DNA of 64,000 nucleotides from Brassica napus (GCF_020379485.1 NC_063451.1:25154630-25218629); one strand, 5' to 3'; shown: positions 47,738 through 58,652, counted from the stretch's first letter. Notes: generated by a model not told the origin, from the letters alone. Translations and numbers: made by a program.

Positions 47738-47968
47738 GCGTTGTAAAATCGTCGTAAACCGATGTTTCCACGTAATTTCGTCGTAAATGGAAAAACGCGG
47801 GCCTGGTAACTTCGTCGTAAACGTGGGCCTTGTAAATTCGTCGTAAACCGATGTTTCGACGTAATTTCGTCGTAAATCGAAAAACGCGGGCCTGGTAACT
47901 TCGTCGTAAATGAAAAAACGCGGGCCTGGTAACTTCGTCGTAATGTTACGTCGCGTTTACGACGAAAC
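47738..47968 (+). repeat. Internal CACTA motif array before the second gene
   Basis: Eight CGTCGTAA words in about 230 bp, in a tandem arrangement (GTAAACCGATGTTTC...CGTAATTTCGTCGTAAAT...AACGCGGGCCTGGTAACTT). The array uses the same word as the element's ends. TTTTTATATATTGGG at 47969 follows as a possible TATA region for the gene starting at 48248. Confidence 0.8.
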
Positions 47969-48247
47969 ATTTTTTATATATTGGGACGCCGAGACGAGGC
48001 TGCCTCGTCCATTCCTCCTAAACTCCTCTCCTCTCCCTAAGGTACATTCTCTTCCCTCCTTTTTTTTTTTTTAAGTTAGTTTAGGTTATTAATTAGTTAG
48101 GTAATTAGTTTAGGTGATTATTTAGATAATTAGTTTAGGTGATTAGTTAGATGACGGAATCCTATAGTTTAGGTGATTAGTTAGGTAACGGAATAATTTT
48201 TTAATTATGTCGTCATAATTGATTAAATTTATTTAAATTTTTTTTAG

Positions 48248-49896
48248 ATGGCTCCTAGAAGGAAACCAGCAGCACCTACTTATGCCCAGTTGTTTGGCGA
48301 TGGTTCCGGTACATCTTCTTCCGGTCCATCGTCTTCCGATGCAGTTCCAGACTCTCAGACTTCTCAGAGAGTTTTTTCGAGTCCTCCTCTTCCACCGCAG
48401 ATGCCTCCACCTCCTCCTCCAGCGGCTGCACCTGAGCCTGTCCCAGAAGGTGCAGTTCATCCGGATTTGCGTGTGCCTTCATATGCTCCCTTCGCGAGAT
48501 ATACGGTGGAGGATTTGCTTGCCCAGCCTGGACGGGAGGGTTTGGATGTTCTAGACCCCGATAGACCCCGAGGAACTTATTGGTAAGTTATTAATTTTTA
48601 TTACTTTAAAATTTAATTAATTTTTATTTTGTAACGGTTAAATTGTTTTTTTCAGGTTTGGGGCTAACAACCGTGTTAGCCGGAGCGTTTCGGCGACGAT
48701 TAAGGGTTACTACGACGGGGCATACCCGAACTGGAGCAAGACACCAAATCACGTTAAGATCACGTAGTTTAAATGTTTTGCGGTAAGATTTTTAAATTTA
48801 ATTAAATTTTCACTTTTAAATATATATATATATATATTTTTAATATTTATTATTAATTGTAATTTTTCAAAATTTTTATGTTTCCGCAAAAGTGGCATTG
48901 GTCTTTGGGAATCACCGAGAGGGTGAAGGCGGAATTTGTTGCAAAGGCAAAGATACGCCTCTGCAACACAGTCTCTGATTGGAAGGACAAGTGGGAGATC
49001 TACGGGTATGAGGGAAAGCCCACTGAGCTCACGACGGATGTGTGGGATGGCCTCATCGCCTATTGGGAGCACCCCTCTTCGATCAGAAAGGCCAATTCGT
49101 GCTCGGCTTCTCGAAGGACGAAGGATAAAGATGGTCATTTGCCCATGCTTCACAGAACCGGACAAAAACCTCATGCAGGAGTCCGTCTAGAAGGTGTAAG
49201 TTTTGTTTTAAATATATATTTTAAAATATTCAATTAATATAATTTATAATATTTAATTTAATTTTTTTTTGTAGTTCGAGAAGACGGGAGTCTTACCTTC
49301 TCTGTCTGACCTATTCAAGATGACTCACGCCACATCCGACGGAGTTTTTGTGGATCCTGCATCTGAGAAACTCTTCCGAACAGTGGCTGGTCGGATTGAA
49401 GAACGGGAGACGCAACTAACCCAGGAGTCTCCCGATGGATTACCAGTCACATTGTCCACCCAAGAGGTCGACAGAATCTTCGAAGAGGTAACTTAAAATT
49501 TTAGTTTACATTATTTTAAATATTTTAACATAATTAACTATATTAATATATGTTTTGATTTTATAGGTGGCTCCTAAAAAGAAGGGACGGATAGTCGGTA
49601 TAGGCTCTGTTAACGAAGTTGCAAGGGCAACTTCGTCATACACTTCGAGACGGGATGAAGAGACTGCTCAGATGAAGGCTCAAATGGATAGCCAGAAGGC
49701 TCAAATGGATAGCCAGCAGGTTCGTTTAGACTCTCTTGAGGATTTGCTAGACGTGATGGCCGTGGGAAACCCGGTTATGCAGAGAATGTTGAGTGAGAGA
49801 CGAGCCGCTCTTGGAATGCCACCACGAGATCCCCAAGAGTCCGATCCAACCCGTCAACAGCCGAGCAACCCCACCAACTACTTCGACAATATGTAG
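48248..49896 (+). pseudogene. CACTA second gene, Transposase_24 (Ptta/En/Spm) type, mutated
   Basis: Exons read: 48248-48582 (Ser/Pro-rich N-terminus), 48656-48782, about 48888-49195 (W-H-W-S-L-G-I-T-E-R-V-K; W-E-I-Y-G-Y-E-G-K-P), 49275-49487 and 49567-49896 (M-K-A-Q-M-D-S-Q repeated, a coiled coil). The layout matches the plant Transposase_24 protein that accompanies TNP2 and probably binds the subterminal repeats. There are two defects: TAG at 48765-48767, where the reading I-T-x-F-K suggests a lost Trp codon, and the acceptor before CAAAAGTGGCAT, where CG stands in place of the expected AG (48886-48887). The product is therefore probably truncated near residue 145. Confidence 0.8.
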
Positions 49897-49899
49897 TTT

Positions 49900-50440
49900 T
49901 TTTTTCTGTTTGTATTATGAATTTAAATATTATTGTATGACTTTTTAAAAATATGTTTTCCAATTTCATATTTTGTTTTAAAATTTAAATTATTTTAAAT
50001 TCTGAATATTAAATATAAATTAAAATCTATTATATACTAATTAATAATAATATAATAAGAAACGATGTAAACTCCTCGTAAACATTACATGGAGTTTACA
50101 TCGAATGTTTACGAGTGATTAACATCGAAATATTTACGAGGATTTTACATCGAAATGTTTACGAGTGATTTACAACGAAAGTATTTACGTGTGCTTTACA
50201 TCGAAACAATTACGTGGGCTTTACGACGAAGTCTTACGTGGCGTTTACGACGAATCCTTTCCCTGCGCTTTACGAGGAATATATTTCGTCGTAAATGTAA
50301 CGAGTCGTTTACGACGAAACCTCCGTTACGACGGACGTTTAACAACGAAACGTTTTTCGACGTTAATTCGTCGTAACACCCCGTTTACGACGAATTTACA
50401 ACGAATACTGCCCTAGTAAAAAATATGTTTTCTTGTAGTG
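49900..50440 (+). repeat. CACTA 3' subterminal repeats
   Basis: From about 50060 on, alternating words TTTACGACGAA, TTTACATCGAAA, TTTACGAGTGATT and TTTCGTCGTAAA run to the terminal GTTTTCTTGTAGTG. Before 50060 the sequence is plain AT-rich 3' flank of the second gene. Confidence 0.8.
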
Positions 50441-50887
50441 TTTCTTCCTCTAAAATAGAGATTGCTATTTTCATCTCTATATTTAGAGGAATAAATAGCA
50501 TTCCTCTATAATGGAGAGATACTTTTTTATTCACAAAATGATCATTTAACTTTTTACTTTAACAATTATAATTAAAATAAATATTTTTTAGTGAAAATAT
50601 ATTGTTTATATAAATATATAATCATCCTTTTTATTTATATAATTAATAGTTTCTATAAAAATATTCAATGTAAATAATATCATAATTTTATGAATGTTAA
50701 AATAAATTGGGTTGGTTTTCAACTTTTAGAAGTAAAATGTACTATTTGTAAAATTAGAAAAAAATATATCAAAAATATTTTTTTTAGAGGAATAAATAGA
50801 GGAATACATTGGAGACAAATCCATCTCTATTATAGAATTCTCATATTTTAGAGGAAAAAATAGGGAAATAGATCGAAGATGTCTAAA

Positions 50888-51768
50888 AAAGAACTATATA
50901 GTATGGTATTCAGTTGACAATATTAACATGTAGCTTATCAGTTTATATCTTTGTCAACTAAGGAGGTGTTATTGGTTTATATATTTTGATTGATTTAGAA
51001 ATCTATATAGTATTTATAAATCCAAGTAAAATATGCAAATCCGGAGGTTTTTCCTCGGATTTGAGTCTTTGTATTTTTAACTAAAAAATCCAAACAAATC
51101 CATTTAAATCCATTATTAAATCAAATATATTAGTAAATCCGTATGATTGAATAACACTTGATTTGATATAGAATTTATGAATCATTAGACCAATAACACA
51201 TGATTTTAATACAGATTTGAAAATCATAGAACCAATAACACTAGATTTAGTTCGGATTTTCAAATCCATTAAAATACGACAACCAATAACACTTACTAAA
51301 GATCTAGCTCCGGTTAATATTCACGCCAAATCTTAATTCTGTTTATCAGACTCGCGTGGTTAAATGGTAATGGTATCTTCACTTCCATTTATTTTCACCA
51401 CTTAAAAACGCATGATATTAATTAACCATCATCATATATTCATATAGCAAAATCTCTAAAACGTTCAGATATGCCATTATCACGAAACGTTTAGATTCCC
51501 AAAATCTACCATTTAGTAAACTAATTAACATTAAACTTGGAATAAGAAATAAATAACAAATTTTAGAAAAAATAACTGAATACTAAAAAAGTAAAAACGC
51601 GTTTCTTTATTTTGTACGTGTTCATCCCGTGTGTGGTTAAAACCTTTTGCTTCTTCTTGAACCGATCTTAACTTAACACAAATGCATACTTTACTTTCCT
51701 ATATATATACATCGTTACACTATCTCCTATTCATTGTCTCATAAAAAAACAATCTTCTCTTTAAAACG
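50888..51768. other. SRC2 upstream region
   Basis: AT-rich, no ORF. 51000-51300 has several imperfect repeats of AATCCATTAAA / CCAATAACACTTGATTT. A TATATATATAC box at about 51703-51713 lies about 60 bp before the SRC2 ATG and is a likely core promoter. Confidence 0.55.
51703..51713 (+). promoter_or_regulatory. Putative TATA box of SRC2
   Basis: CTATATATATAC about 60 bp before the start codon, followed by a short pyrimidine-rich leader. Position and composition fit a plant core promoter. Confidence 0.5.
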
Positions 51769-52731
51769 ATGGAGTGTAGACCGTTGGATCTGACGATAAT
51801 ATCCGCAGAGGACCTCAAAGACATCCAGCTGATCGGCAAGCAAGACCTATACGCCGTCGTTTCCCTCAACAACGACGCAAGGACCAAGCAGAAGACAAAG
51901 GTGGACAAAGACTGCGGGACGAAACCTAAGTGGAAGCATCAGATGAAGCTCACCGTCGACGACACAGCAGCGCGTGAGAACCATCTCACACTTGTCATCC
52001 AGATCGTCGCTGATCGTCCCATCGCCGGTGATAAACCAGTCGGAGAGGTTAGCGTTCCGTTGAAGGAGCTTTTGGATCAGAACAACAAGGAGGGTGACGT
52101 GGAGGAGGAGAAAACGGTTACGTATGCTGTGAAGCTGCCTAACGGTAAGACCAAAGGATCTCTCAAGTTCTCGTTCAAGTTTGGTGAGAAGTACACTTTC
52201 GGGTCTTCGAGTGATCCTCACGCGCCTGGCTCATCGAGTGTTGACCACAAGTCTACGGATCAGCCCGTCGCAGCTTACCCGCCCGGACAAGGCGCCCCGG
52301 CTGCATACCCGGCTCCTCCAGGACATGATGATAAACATGGCGGTGTTTACGGTTACCCACAGGCCGGTGGATATCCGCCACCTGGTGGTCCCGGTGGTTA
52401 TCCTCCAGCTGGGCCTGGTGGGTATCCGCCTCCCGGTGCATACCCGCAACAAGGTGGATATCCACCTCAACAAGGAGGCTACCCGGGTTATCCACCACAG
52501 GGTCCAGGCTATGGGTATCCGCCACAGGGTCCAGGTTATGGGTATCCGCCACAGGGTCCGTATGGTTACCCGCAACAGCAAGCTTATGGTGGTCAACCGC
52601 AGAAACCGAAGAAGCATGGAGGAGCTGGAATGGGTCTAGGGCTTGGACTTGGAGCTGGGCTATTGGGTGGGTTGCTTGTTGGTGAAGCAATTGATGACAT
52701 GGCAGATATGGGTGATATGGGTGATTTCTGA
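51769..52731 (+). CDS. SRC2: SRC2, C2-domain cold-response protein
   Basis: Single exon, 320 residues (Arabidopsis At1g09070 324). An N-terminal C2 domain (about 5-125, starting R-P-L-D-L-T-I-I-S-A-E-D-L-K-D) is followed by a long Pro/Gly/Tyr/Gln-rich region (about 165-280) of G-Y-P-P and G-Y-P-Q repeats. A Lys/His stretch and a C-terminal glycine-rich hydrophobic segment (G-M-G-L-G-L-G-L-G-A-G-L-L-G-G) end the protein. Arabidopsis SRC2 is a membrane-associated, Ca-dependent protein that sorts from ER to vacuole and enhances RbohF activity in the cold. The G-Y-P repeats expand at codon level (CCACAGGGTCCAGG repeated), so length variation among alleles is likely. Confidence 0.93.
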   Translation: MECRPLDLTIISAEDLKDIQLIGKQDLYAVVSLNNDARTKQKTKVDKDCGTKPKWKHQMKLTVDDTAARENHLTLVIQIVADRPIAGDKPVGEVSVPLKELLDQNNKEGDVEEEKTVTYAVKLPNGKTKGSLKFSFKFGEKYTFGSSSDPHAPGSSSVDHKSTDQPVAAYPPGQGAPAAYPAPPGHDDKHGGVYGYPQAGGYPPPGGPGGYPPAGPGGYPPPGAYPQQGGYPPQQGGYPGYPPQGPGYGYPPQGPGYGYPPQGPYGYPQQQAYGGQPQKPKKHGGAGMGLGLGLGAGLLGGLLVGEAIDDMADMGDMGDF

Positions 52732-53289
52732 TTGTGCTTATCTTTATGGTATTAGCTTTCAATTTCTTGTTGTTCAAAAAAAAAAAAAAAAAAAAACTTT
52801 CAATTTCTTAGTTAACTGCTGCTTTGTTTTTCTCTTTGGTGGATCATTTCTATCTTCTTGTCTTTTTGTCTTAGTTTAATTTAAAAAAAAATGAAGTTGA
52901 TTTATTTTGCGTTGTGCAAGAATAATGTGCATCATAAAAGCACTAAACTCATTGATAATCAAGTTCTTTGTTTACCAACAAATAGTAAAGCATTGGCACT
53001 TCAAAAGAAGTGTAATTACTCTCTCAAAATCTATTTCATACAGACTTTCTTTAATTCCTAACTTTTTACTTGTCCTAGCGACCTTAAAAAGAGAGCAAAA
53101 ACCTAAAACAATGAAATAAACACTGCAAATCCAATGTCTTATAAGCCTAAACTATAAAACAGCCCTTTAATTCCCTAGTAGTTTGGATTCAAGAGTCGGA
53201 GAGATCTCGGAAAGAAGAGTGGCAAGCTGAGTTTGGCTTTCTTAATATATTTGCCTTTCTAAATATGTGATATATAATCAAACAACAAG
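52732..53289. other. SRC2 3'UTR and spacer
   Basis: The 3'UTR contains a run of 21 A (52776-52796) flanked by a 13-bp direct repeat CTTTCAATTTCTT (52756-52768 and 52797-52809). The rest is AT-rich without a gene. Confidence 0.6.
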
Positions 53290-53361
53290 TCCGTTATCGT
53301 CCAGCGGTTAGGATATCTGGCTTTCACCCAGGAGACCCGGGTTCGATTCCCGGTAACGGAG
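53290..53361 (+). tRNA. trnE-UUC: tRNA-Glu (anticodon TTC)
   Basis: 72 nt. The acceptor stem TCCGTTA (53290-53296) pairs with TAACGGA (53354-53360), and the discriminator is G. The anticodon loop CTTTCAC (53321-53327) carries TTC at 53323-53325. The T arm GGGTTCGATTCCC is perfect and contains B-box GGTTCGATTCC; the A-box region is in TCCAGCGGTTAGGATA. No intron. A TTTT run shortly after is a possible Pol III terminator. The stems are intact, so it is probably functional. Confidence 0.95.
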
Positions 53362-54123
53362 CTTTTATGTTTCATTTTTCATTTTGTCTAAGTTTTGGTG
53401 TTATTTGGGTCAACAATCATGCAGCTATACCATCAGGAACGTAATTACATGCCGCACGCACTATTTAGTTTTTAATGAATCGTATTGTTAATTCAATCTG
53501 GCAAAGTCAAACTGACAATGCAAATCCTAATAAGCCGACAGAAAAAGACTAGTCTAAATTTTTCAATATTGAAATCGGAGGGGATAAAACAAAAAGAGAG
53601 AGTTCAACATTGTATTTACTTTCGACTTTTGAAACAAATTACAACTTCATAACATAGTTTTTGAGGATCATTTTAATATGTTTCTCCTAACCGCATGATT
53701 GACATTTACCACAAATGGTTCGAAACAAGGTAGTCGTGCAGCCAAGGAGTTTGTTCAGTTTGTAATTCTATTTAATGTTCTCCACTGAAACCTGTAAATG
53801 AAGAGTTGAAGCAAACAATGTTATAGTGTGTTCAAAATGAACAAAAAAAAACTAAATATTTCCTTATGCATGAGATTTTCGAATCATCTTGTATAAAGAT
53901 TTGCAGGTGATTTAGATGAATGATCAGATTGCTATATGCTAACTTTTTGTGCTAGCCCTCTAATTAAGCATAAACCGGTTGTATGGTAAGCGATGACTGA
54001 AAGAATGGTTTGGCTAAGCTACCTACTCATGGCTGACCAAGGACTATTTCCCTTTTAATGAAGACTAGTGATAAAGAGTTGAGCGGTGTCACTTACAGAG
54101 ATTTGAGGCAATAGTATTTGAAA
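53362..54123. other. Spacer, no gene
   Basis: AT-rich. The right end is the ClpR3 3'UTR. No coding or RNA gene recognised. Confidence 0.5.
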
Positions 54124-55976
54124 CTAAACTCGTTCTGCGCTTCTAATCCCAGCATTCTTATCGAATTCATCTGAAGGAACCACGTCTGCAATAATCTTTT
54201 CTTGACCACGCCAAAGAACCTGGTGACAAAAATGTTACAAACTTTTGTGAGACCAAGTTACAAAAATTTCTTAACGATTACTGAATATCAAAGACTAACA
54301 TTCTAATTAAGAACAAATAGACAGTCCTACATAGTACTTTACAGCACATAAACTTTACCTTGTCAATGACTCCAAATTCTTTAGCTTTTAGTGCATCCAT
54401 GTAATACGGCCTTCTCATCACGTTAGCCACAGTCTCCACGGACTAAATAACAAATTATAACGATTTTTAATCAGCCAAAAAGTTTCTCCATTCAAAGTTA
54501 TAAAGCCAGAGAAATGTTATCCACTCACATTCCCAGTGTGCTTTGCTAGTAGTCCCACAAGTATATCCCTGTTTGTTATAACCTGCAATTGCAACCAGGA
54601 ACGTGAGAGATGTACTATAACTCAATTTCCTTCACCTCAAGGTTAGTATTCCGAGCCAAATTCTCAAAAGAGAAACGTTTAAGCAAAACATCATGAAAAT
54701 ATCTCAGTTGAAATTAGATTTCCAGGATACAAAGTGTACAGAGGGAAAATCAAACCTCTCTGGCACGAATCAGGACATCACTGGCAGGCATCAACCCAGA
54801 AGAAGGAACACGAGGCTGCTGGATCATCGCTGCAACATATTGTTCAAACACTTGAGAATCTCTTGACTATCAAGATTGACCAATCCACTCGACCAGAATG
54901 CACTAATATAAATACCTTTGGAGTGTGGCATCATAAACCGTTTACCCTTTGTGCCCGCTGAAAGTAACAAACATGCGTGACCTATGGCTGCTCCCACACA
55001 GACTGTATGTACCTGCACAAGTAAGAACTAACCAGCTCACACAAAAACACTTCGGAGACAAAATAAACTGTTCAAGTCTGTTACTTATACGTTTGCATTT
55101 CACGAGCAGTTTAAAATTAACGTTACCTCGTTTTTAAGCTGCATCAAAGAATCATATATCGCAAAGCCTTCTGATTCCATTCCAACCTGTTCACTCAACA
55201 TCGTTCATCAATATTAGAAAAAAAATGAGAAAAAGAGTCATTAATCATTCACAAAGTGTTCAAGATCTCACAGTCTCGCCATCGTCACGAGTAGTCCCTG
55301 TGGAGTTGATGTAAATGTATATAGGCTCCTTGGGATCCAGCCACTGAAGATACATCAGCTCTGCGACAATCAGCTCTGTAACCGCCGGCACAAGCTGAAA
55401 AAAAAAAAAATACAGTCAGCACCACAACACTAGTCTCAATCTACACAGTCTCCCCACCAAGAATCACTTACAGGCATGCCAATGTAAACAATTCTCCCGT
55501 CAAGAAGCATAGATGGCAAGTCTGGTGGAGGAGTTCTTGGCCTGTGCTCGTTATACGCCACTGATCTTTCAACCTAATCTCAAACCAACAGATTCAATCA
55601 GCAAGAGCTAGAGGCGTAATACTTAAACGATTTTAACCTACACGTGGCAAGAAGCCTAGGAATCGGATTGGGAAGAGATGAGTTCAACCTGAGCAGGAGA
55701 AGACATGAGCTGAGGCGAATCGAAGATGTCAAGATACGGCGGCGTATCGGCGTTGAACGGCCGAGCGATAAGTCTCTCCGGCGATTGCGCGGCGACGGAA
55801 GCGAGCTTCGAGAGGAAGGGATCGTTAGGGTTAATCGGAGGCATAGGGATTTTGGCAGCGGCTTTGACGCGAAAGGCCTTCGAGTTTTTCCTCCCGGATG
55901 AGTTCAAAGAGAGAGAAGGAGGAGGAGAAGAGCGTGGAAGTAGAGAATTCATCGATGCTTGCAAGCAAGACGCCAT
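54124..55976 (-). CDS. CLPR3: ClpR3, chloroplast Clp protease non-catalytic subunit
   Basis: Nine coding exons on the minus strand: 55689-55976, 55472-55573, 55272-55394, 55127-55186, 54916-55012, 54756-54829, 54529-54582, 54359-54442 and 54124-54219. Phases close to 325 residues (Arabidopsis At1g09130 330). It is a structural subunit of the R-ring of the plastid ClpPR protease core. The Ser/Arg-rich N-terminus (about 1-40) looks like a transit peptide. The ClpP fold follows, with Y-I-N-S-T-G and C-V-G-A-A-I-G-H-A-C-L-L-L-S-A-G. The nucleophilic serine expected in ClpP at this second motif is absent (I-G-H-A), as in all ClpR proteins. ATG 55976 is the first ATG; an in-frame TTG upstream is ignored. 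It is divergent to the MCT-1-like gene. Confidence 0.93.
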
Positions 55977-56664
55977 TGTCAAAGAACGAAAGCTCGAGAG
56001 AATGGACTCGTTGGAGAATGGATACCAGAGGATTTAGCGATGCTCTGGGAGTAGGAGAGATGAAATGATGGGTCCGGACTTCGGGTTGACCCGGTTTATA
56101 GTGTCCAGGCCCAGTTACAGGCCCGTTTATATGAGACACGTTCGTAATTGCCACATGTAAAGTGGAAATCCTACCAACTCTGGCAGCCGTTGGATCGAAT
56201 TTCTTGAGAAAGATGGAGATTGTTGTAGTCAGCCCATTATTGATTTCTATAAGCCTTGAAAAGTTGGGTTGTCTCGGGCTACTACATGGGCTTTATCCAG
56301 TTGGATCCGGACCAGCGGGTCTTTCGTTCGTTTCCTAGGTTATCTCAAAACACAGTCGTTTTGGAAGAAAACGGGAACACTAGATCGGAATCACTTTGGG
56401 ATTTTTAACGTTACCGGCTCGGCTCCACTACCTTTCAATAGTCGTTTAACTCGACGATCAGTTCCTCCTCCGTCTCTGTCGACGTGACACCGTTTCTGAT
56501 CTCTCTCACTTGGTAAGCTCCTCTGTTCTGTTCGGACAATATCCTGCCCCATTACTTGTTATGTTCGGACAAAATCTCTATTATCAACTTCCATTGCTCA
56601 TTGTTTTCAGCTGATGCATCGACCAATCTTGTAAACTTAACAAAGACGGAACCTTTCATCCAAC
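55977..56664. other. Bidirectional promoter of ClpR3 and the MCT-1-like gene
   Basis: 688 bp between two divergent start codons. 56405-56555 is the 5'UTR side of the MCT-1-like gene, with a CACTTG/GTAAGC donor at about 56512. This 151-bp stretch recurs at 59892-60042. No other gene. Confidence 0.6.
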
Positions 56665-58556
56665 ATGTTCAAGAAGTAAAGCATCTCTCTTCTCTTATCA
56701 ACCATTTTCTTATCAAAAGTTTTATCAAATTCAATATAAACTTCATGTGCTGCCTTTTCTCATTAGTTTGTCACTCCCCTCTGATATTCAATTGAATTCT
56801 TATGAATTACGTGATTGATTTAGTGTTTTTAAAGCGATCATTCCCAGTTAATATGTTGTAGGTGTCTTTGTTAGGCTGTAGTCTTTATTAGACCAGCCTA
56901 AGCTCACAACTATCACTGATTATGTGTTTATCCATCTCCAGTTGCATGCTTACACCTTCCTATTGAGTCCTTTTATAAAATCTATTTCTTTACTTCAGTC
57001 AAGTTTAAGTGTTCTTTATGAGAGTCTGTTACCTGGATAGGCTTTTGGATCTATTTAATTTACCATTGTGTATAGTGTATACGGTATGTAAACTATTTTA
57101 ACTTAGGTTTTCATTGGAGGAGGTTTCATCGCAAAACCAAGTAAAGACTTCAGTTCAACGTAGGATTCGCCAGAGCATTCAAGATGAGGTATGCTTGCTC
57201 TTTTGTCCTGTCTTATGATTATATGTACTTTGTGTGGATATAAAGATGTCTTATCTTAAAATGTTGCAGTACCCGGGACTTGAAACAGTGATGGACGATC
57301 TACTTCCCAAAAAGTCTCCTCTCATTGTAGTGAAGTGGTTCGTAAAATAACAAACTCATATATCAGTGCTATGTTTACTGAACTTTCTTTATCCGCTTAG
57401 AGTATTCCTGAATATGTCTCTCGTGCAGCCCAAACCATCTTACCCTAGTTGTTGTCAACAATGTGCCCCTCTTCTTCTGTATCCGCGACGGGCCATACAT
57501 GCCAACACTGCGGCTTCTTCATCAATGTAACCTCACTCTTTCTTCACACCCCTCATGCTATATGGTCTCGTTTTCACAGTATAACATTTTGGGGTCTTTA
57601 TTCCAACAAATGATGTATTCACCTGTTAGTTGTAATGTGCTCTGCAGTAGAATTTGTCTGTGGTTCAAACTTCAGATACTGGATATAGGGTGAATAGTAT
57701 GTCTCACAATATACGAGGTTTTGGTTTCTGTAAGCTGGTGTTTCGTTTGCTTAGCTCAAGCCATTGAATTATATACGAATGTCCTTGTATGGTTGGTTAG
57801 ACATGCACATTAATTTAGTATATGCTGTTACCGGGAGAGTAAACAATGTTCTTGAAAACATTGCGTTCCTGTAATTTTCACATAGAGTCAATTTGGTAAC
57901 TGAATGTTTGGAGTTTTGCAGATCCAAATATAATGAAGAGGTTTCAAGTTGATAGAGGTGCAATAAAGTTTGTTTTCTCTGGTGCAAACATAATGTGTCC
58001 TGGTCTTACATCCCCTGGAGGCGTTCTTGATGAAGAAGTTGGCGCAGAAAGACCAGTGGTATGAACACAGAAGAAACTAACTCTTTCTTGGGATGTTATC
58101 TTTTTTTGTTTGTTTGTGTTGATCTTAACTCATGAGTCTGTATTTGTTTAGGCTATATATGCAGAAGGAAAGCAACATGCCTTAGCAATAGGCTTCACCA
58201 AAATGTCAGCCAAGGACATGTAAGTTCAATTTCTTTATGAGTTGGTCTTTGCTGATGCTAGTTTAGTACAAGTGTTTTCTGACTATGTGGTCTATGTTTG
58301 TGTTGTTACATCTCTTATTCGGTTTTGCTTGTGTATTTGTTCACAGTAAGAGCATCAACAAAGGAATCGGAGTGGACAACATGCATTACCTCAACGACGG
58401 TCTCTGGAAGGTACTAATCCCCTCTTGCATCGAGTCAATCAAAGGATTCGTTGAGACTCTACTTAATCGATTTTTGAAAGAACGCAAAGCAAACGTTTAT
58501 AAAATGTGTATTGCATGTTTGTTTGATGTTGTCTGCAGATGGAACGGCTAGATTGA
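56665..58556 (+). CDS. MCT-1/MCTS1-like PUA-domain protein
   Basis: Eight coding exons: 56665-56675, 57107-57188, 57270-57337, 57429-57526, 57922-58058, 58152-58219, 58347-58410 and 58539-58556. They close to 181 residues, the length I recall for Arabidopsis At1g09150. The first coding exon is only 11 bp (M-F-K-K with the fourth codon split); the last is 18 bp. The N-terminal MCT-1 domain ([13 protein letters not shown]) is followed by a C-terminal PUA domain from about residue 90 ([36 protein letters not shown]). The animal and yeast homologues (MCTS1, Tma20) pair with DENR/Tma22 to recycle 40S subunits and promote reinitiation. Cytosolic; no targeting signal seen. Confidence 0.92.
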
Positions 58557-58575
58557 AGGAGCATGAAGATATATT

Positions 58576-58652
58576 ATGATCTCAATTTTTATGATCTCAA
58601 TTTTTATGATCTCAATTTTTATTATGATCTCAATTTTATGATCTCAATTTTA
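58576..58652 (+). repeat. 15-bp tandem repeat in the MCT-1-like 3'UTR
   Basis: Five units of ATGATCTCAATTTTT (periods 15, 15, 18, 14), starting 20 bp after the stop codon. The first three are perfect; the later two lose or gain a few T/ATT bases. Confidence 0.9.

Larger units (their letters stand above)
43228..50440 (+). mobile_element. CACTA (En/Spm) DNA transposon, full length
   Basis: 7,213 bp, beginning CACTACAAGAAAAC and ending GTTTTCTTGTAGTG, inverted repeats of 14 bp, flanked by TTT on both sides (43225-43227 and 50441-50443), the 3-bp duplication expected of CACTA. It carries a TNP2-type transposase gene (43733-47458) and a second gene of the plant Transposase_24 type (48248-49896), both on the plus strand. 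Both are damaged, so the element is probably inactive by itself, but its ends look mobilisable. Confidence 0.95.
43148..50887 (+). mobile_element. MITE-like repeat split by the CACTA insertion
   Basis: The two flanks of the CACTA element, 43148-43227 and 50441-50887, read as one repeat. The left end TAAAAGCATCTCCAACCC is an imperfect inverse of the right end GATCGAAGATGTCTAAAA. The interior has many CCTCTATATTTAGAGG phrases. About 525 bp without the insertion and no ORF. Confidence 0.6.

Noticed and set aside
52231..52617. Long minus-strand frames over the SRC2 Pro/Gly-rich region
   Set aside because: Antisense shadows of the G-Y-P-P repeat codons; low complexity and no independent gene signals.
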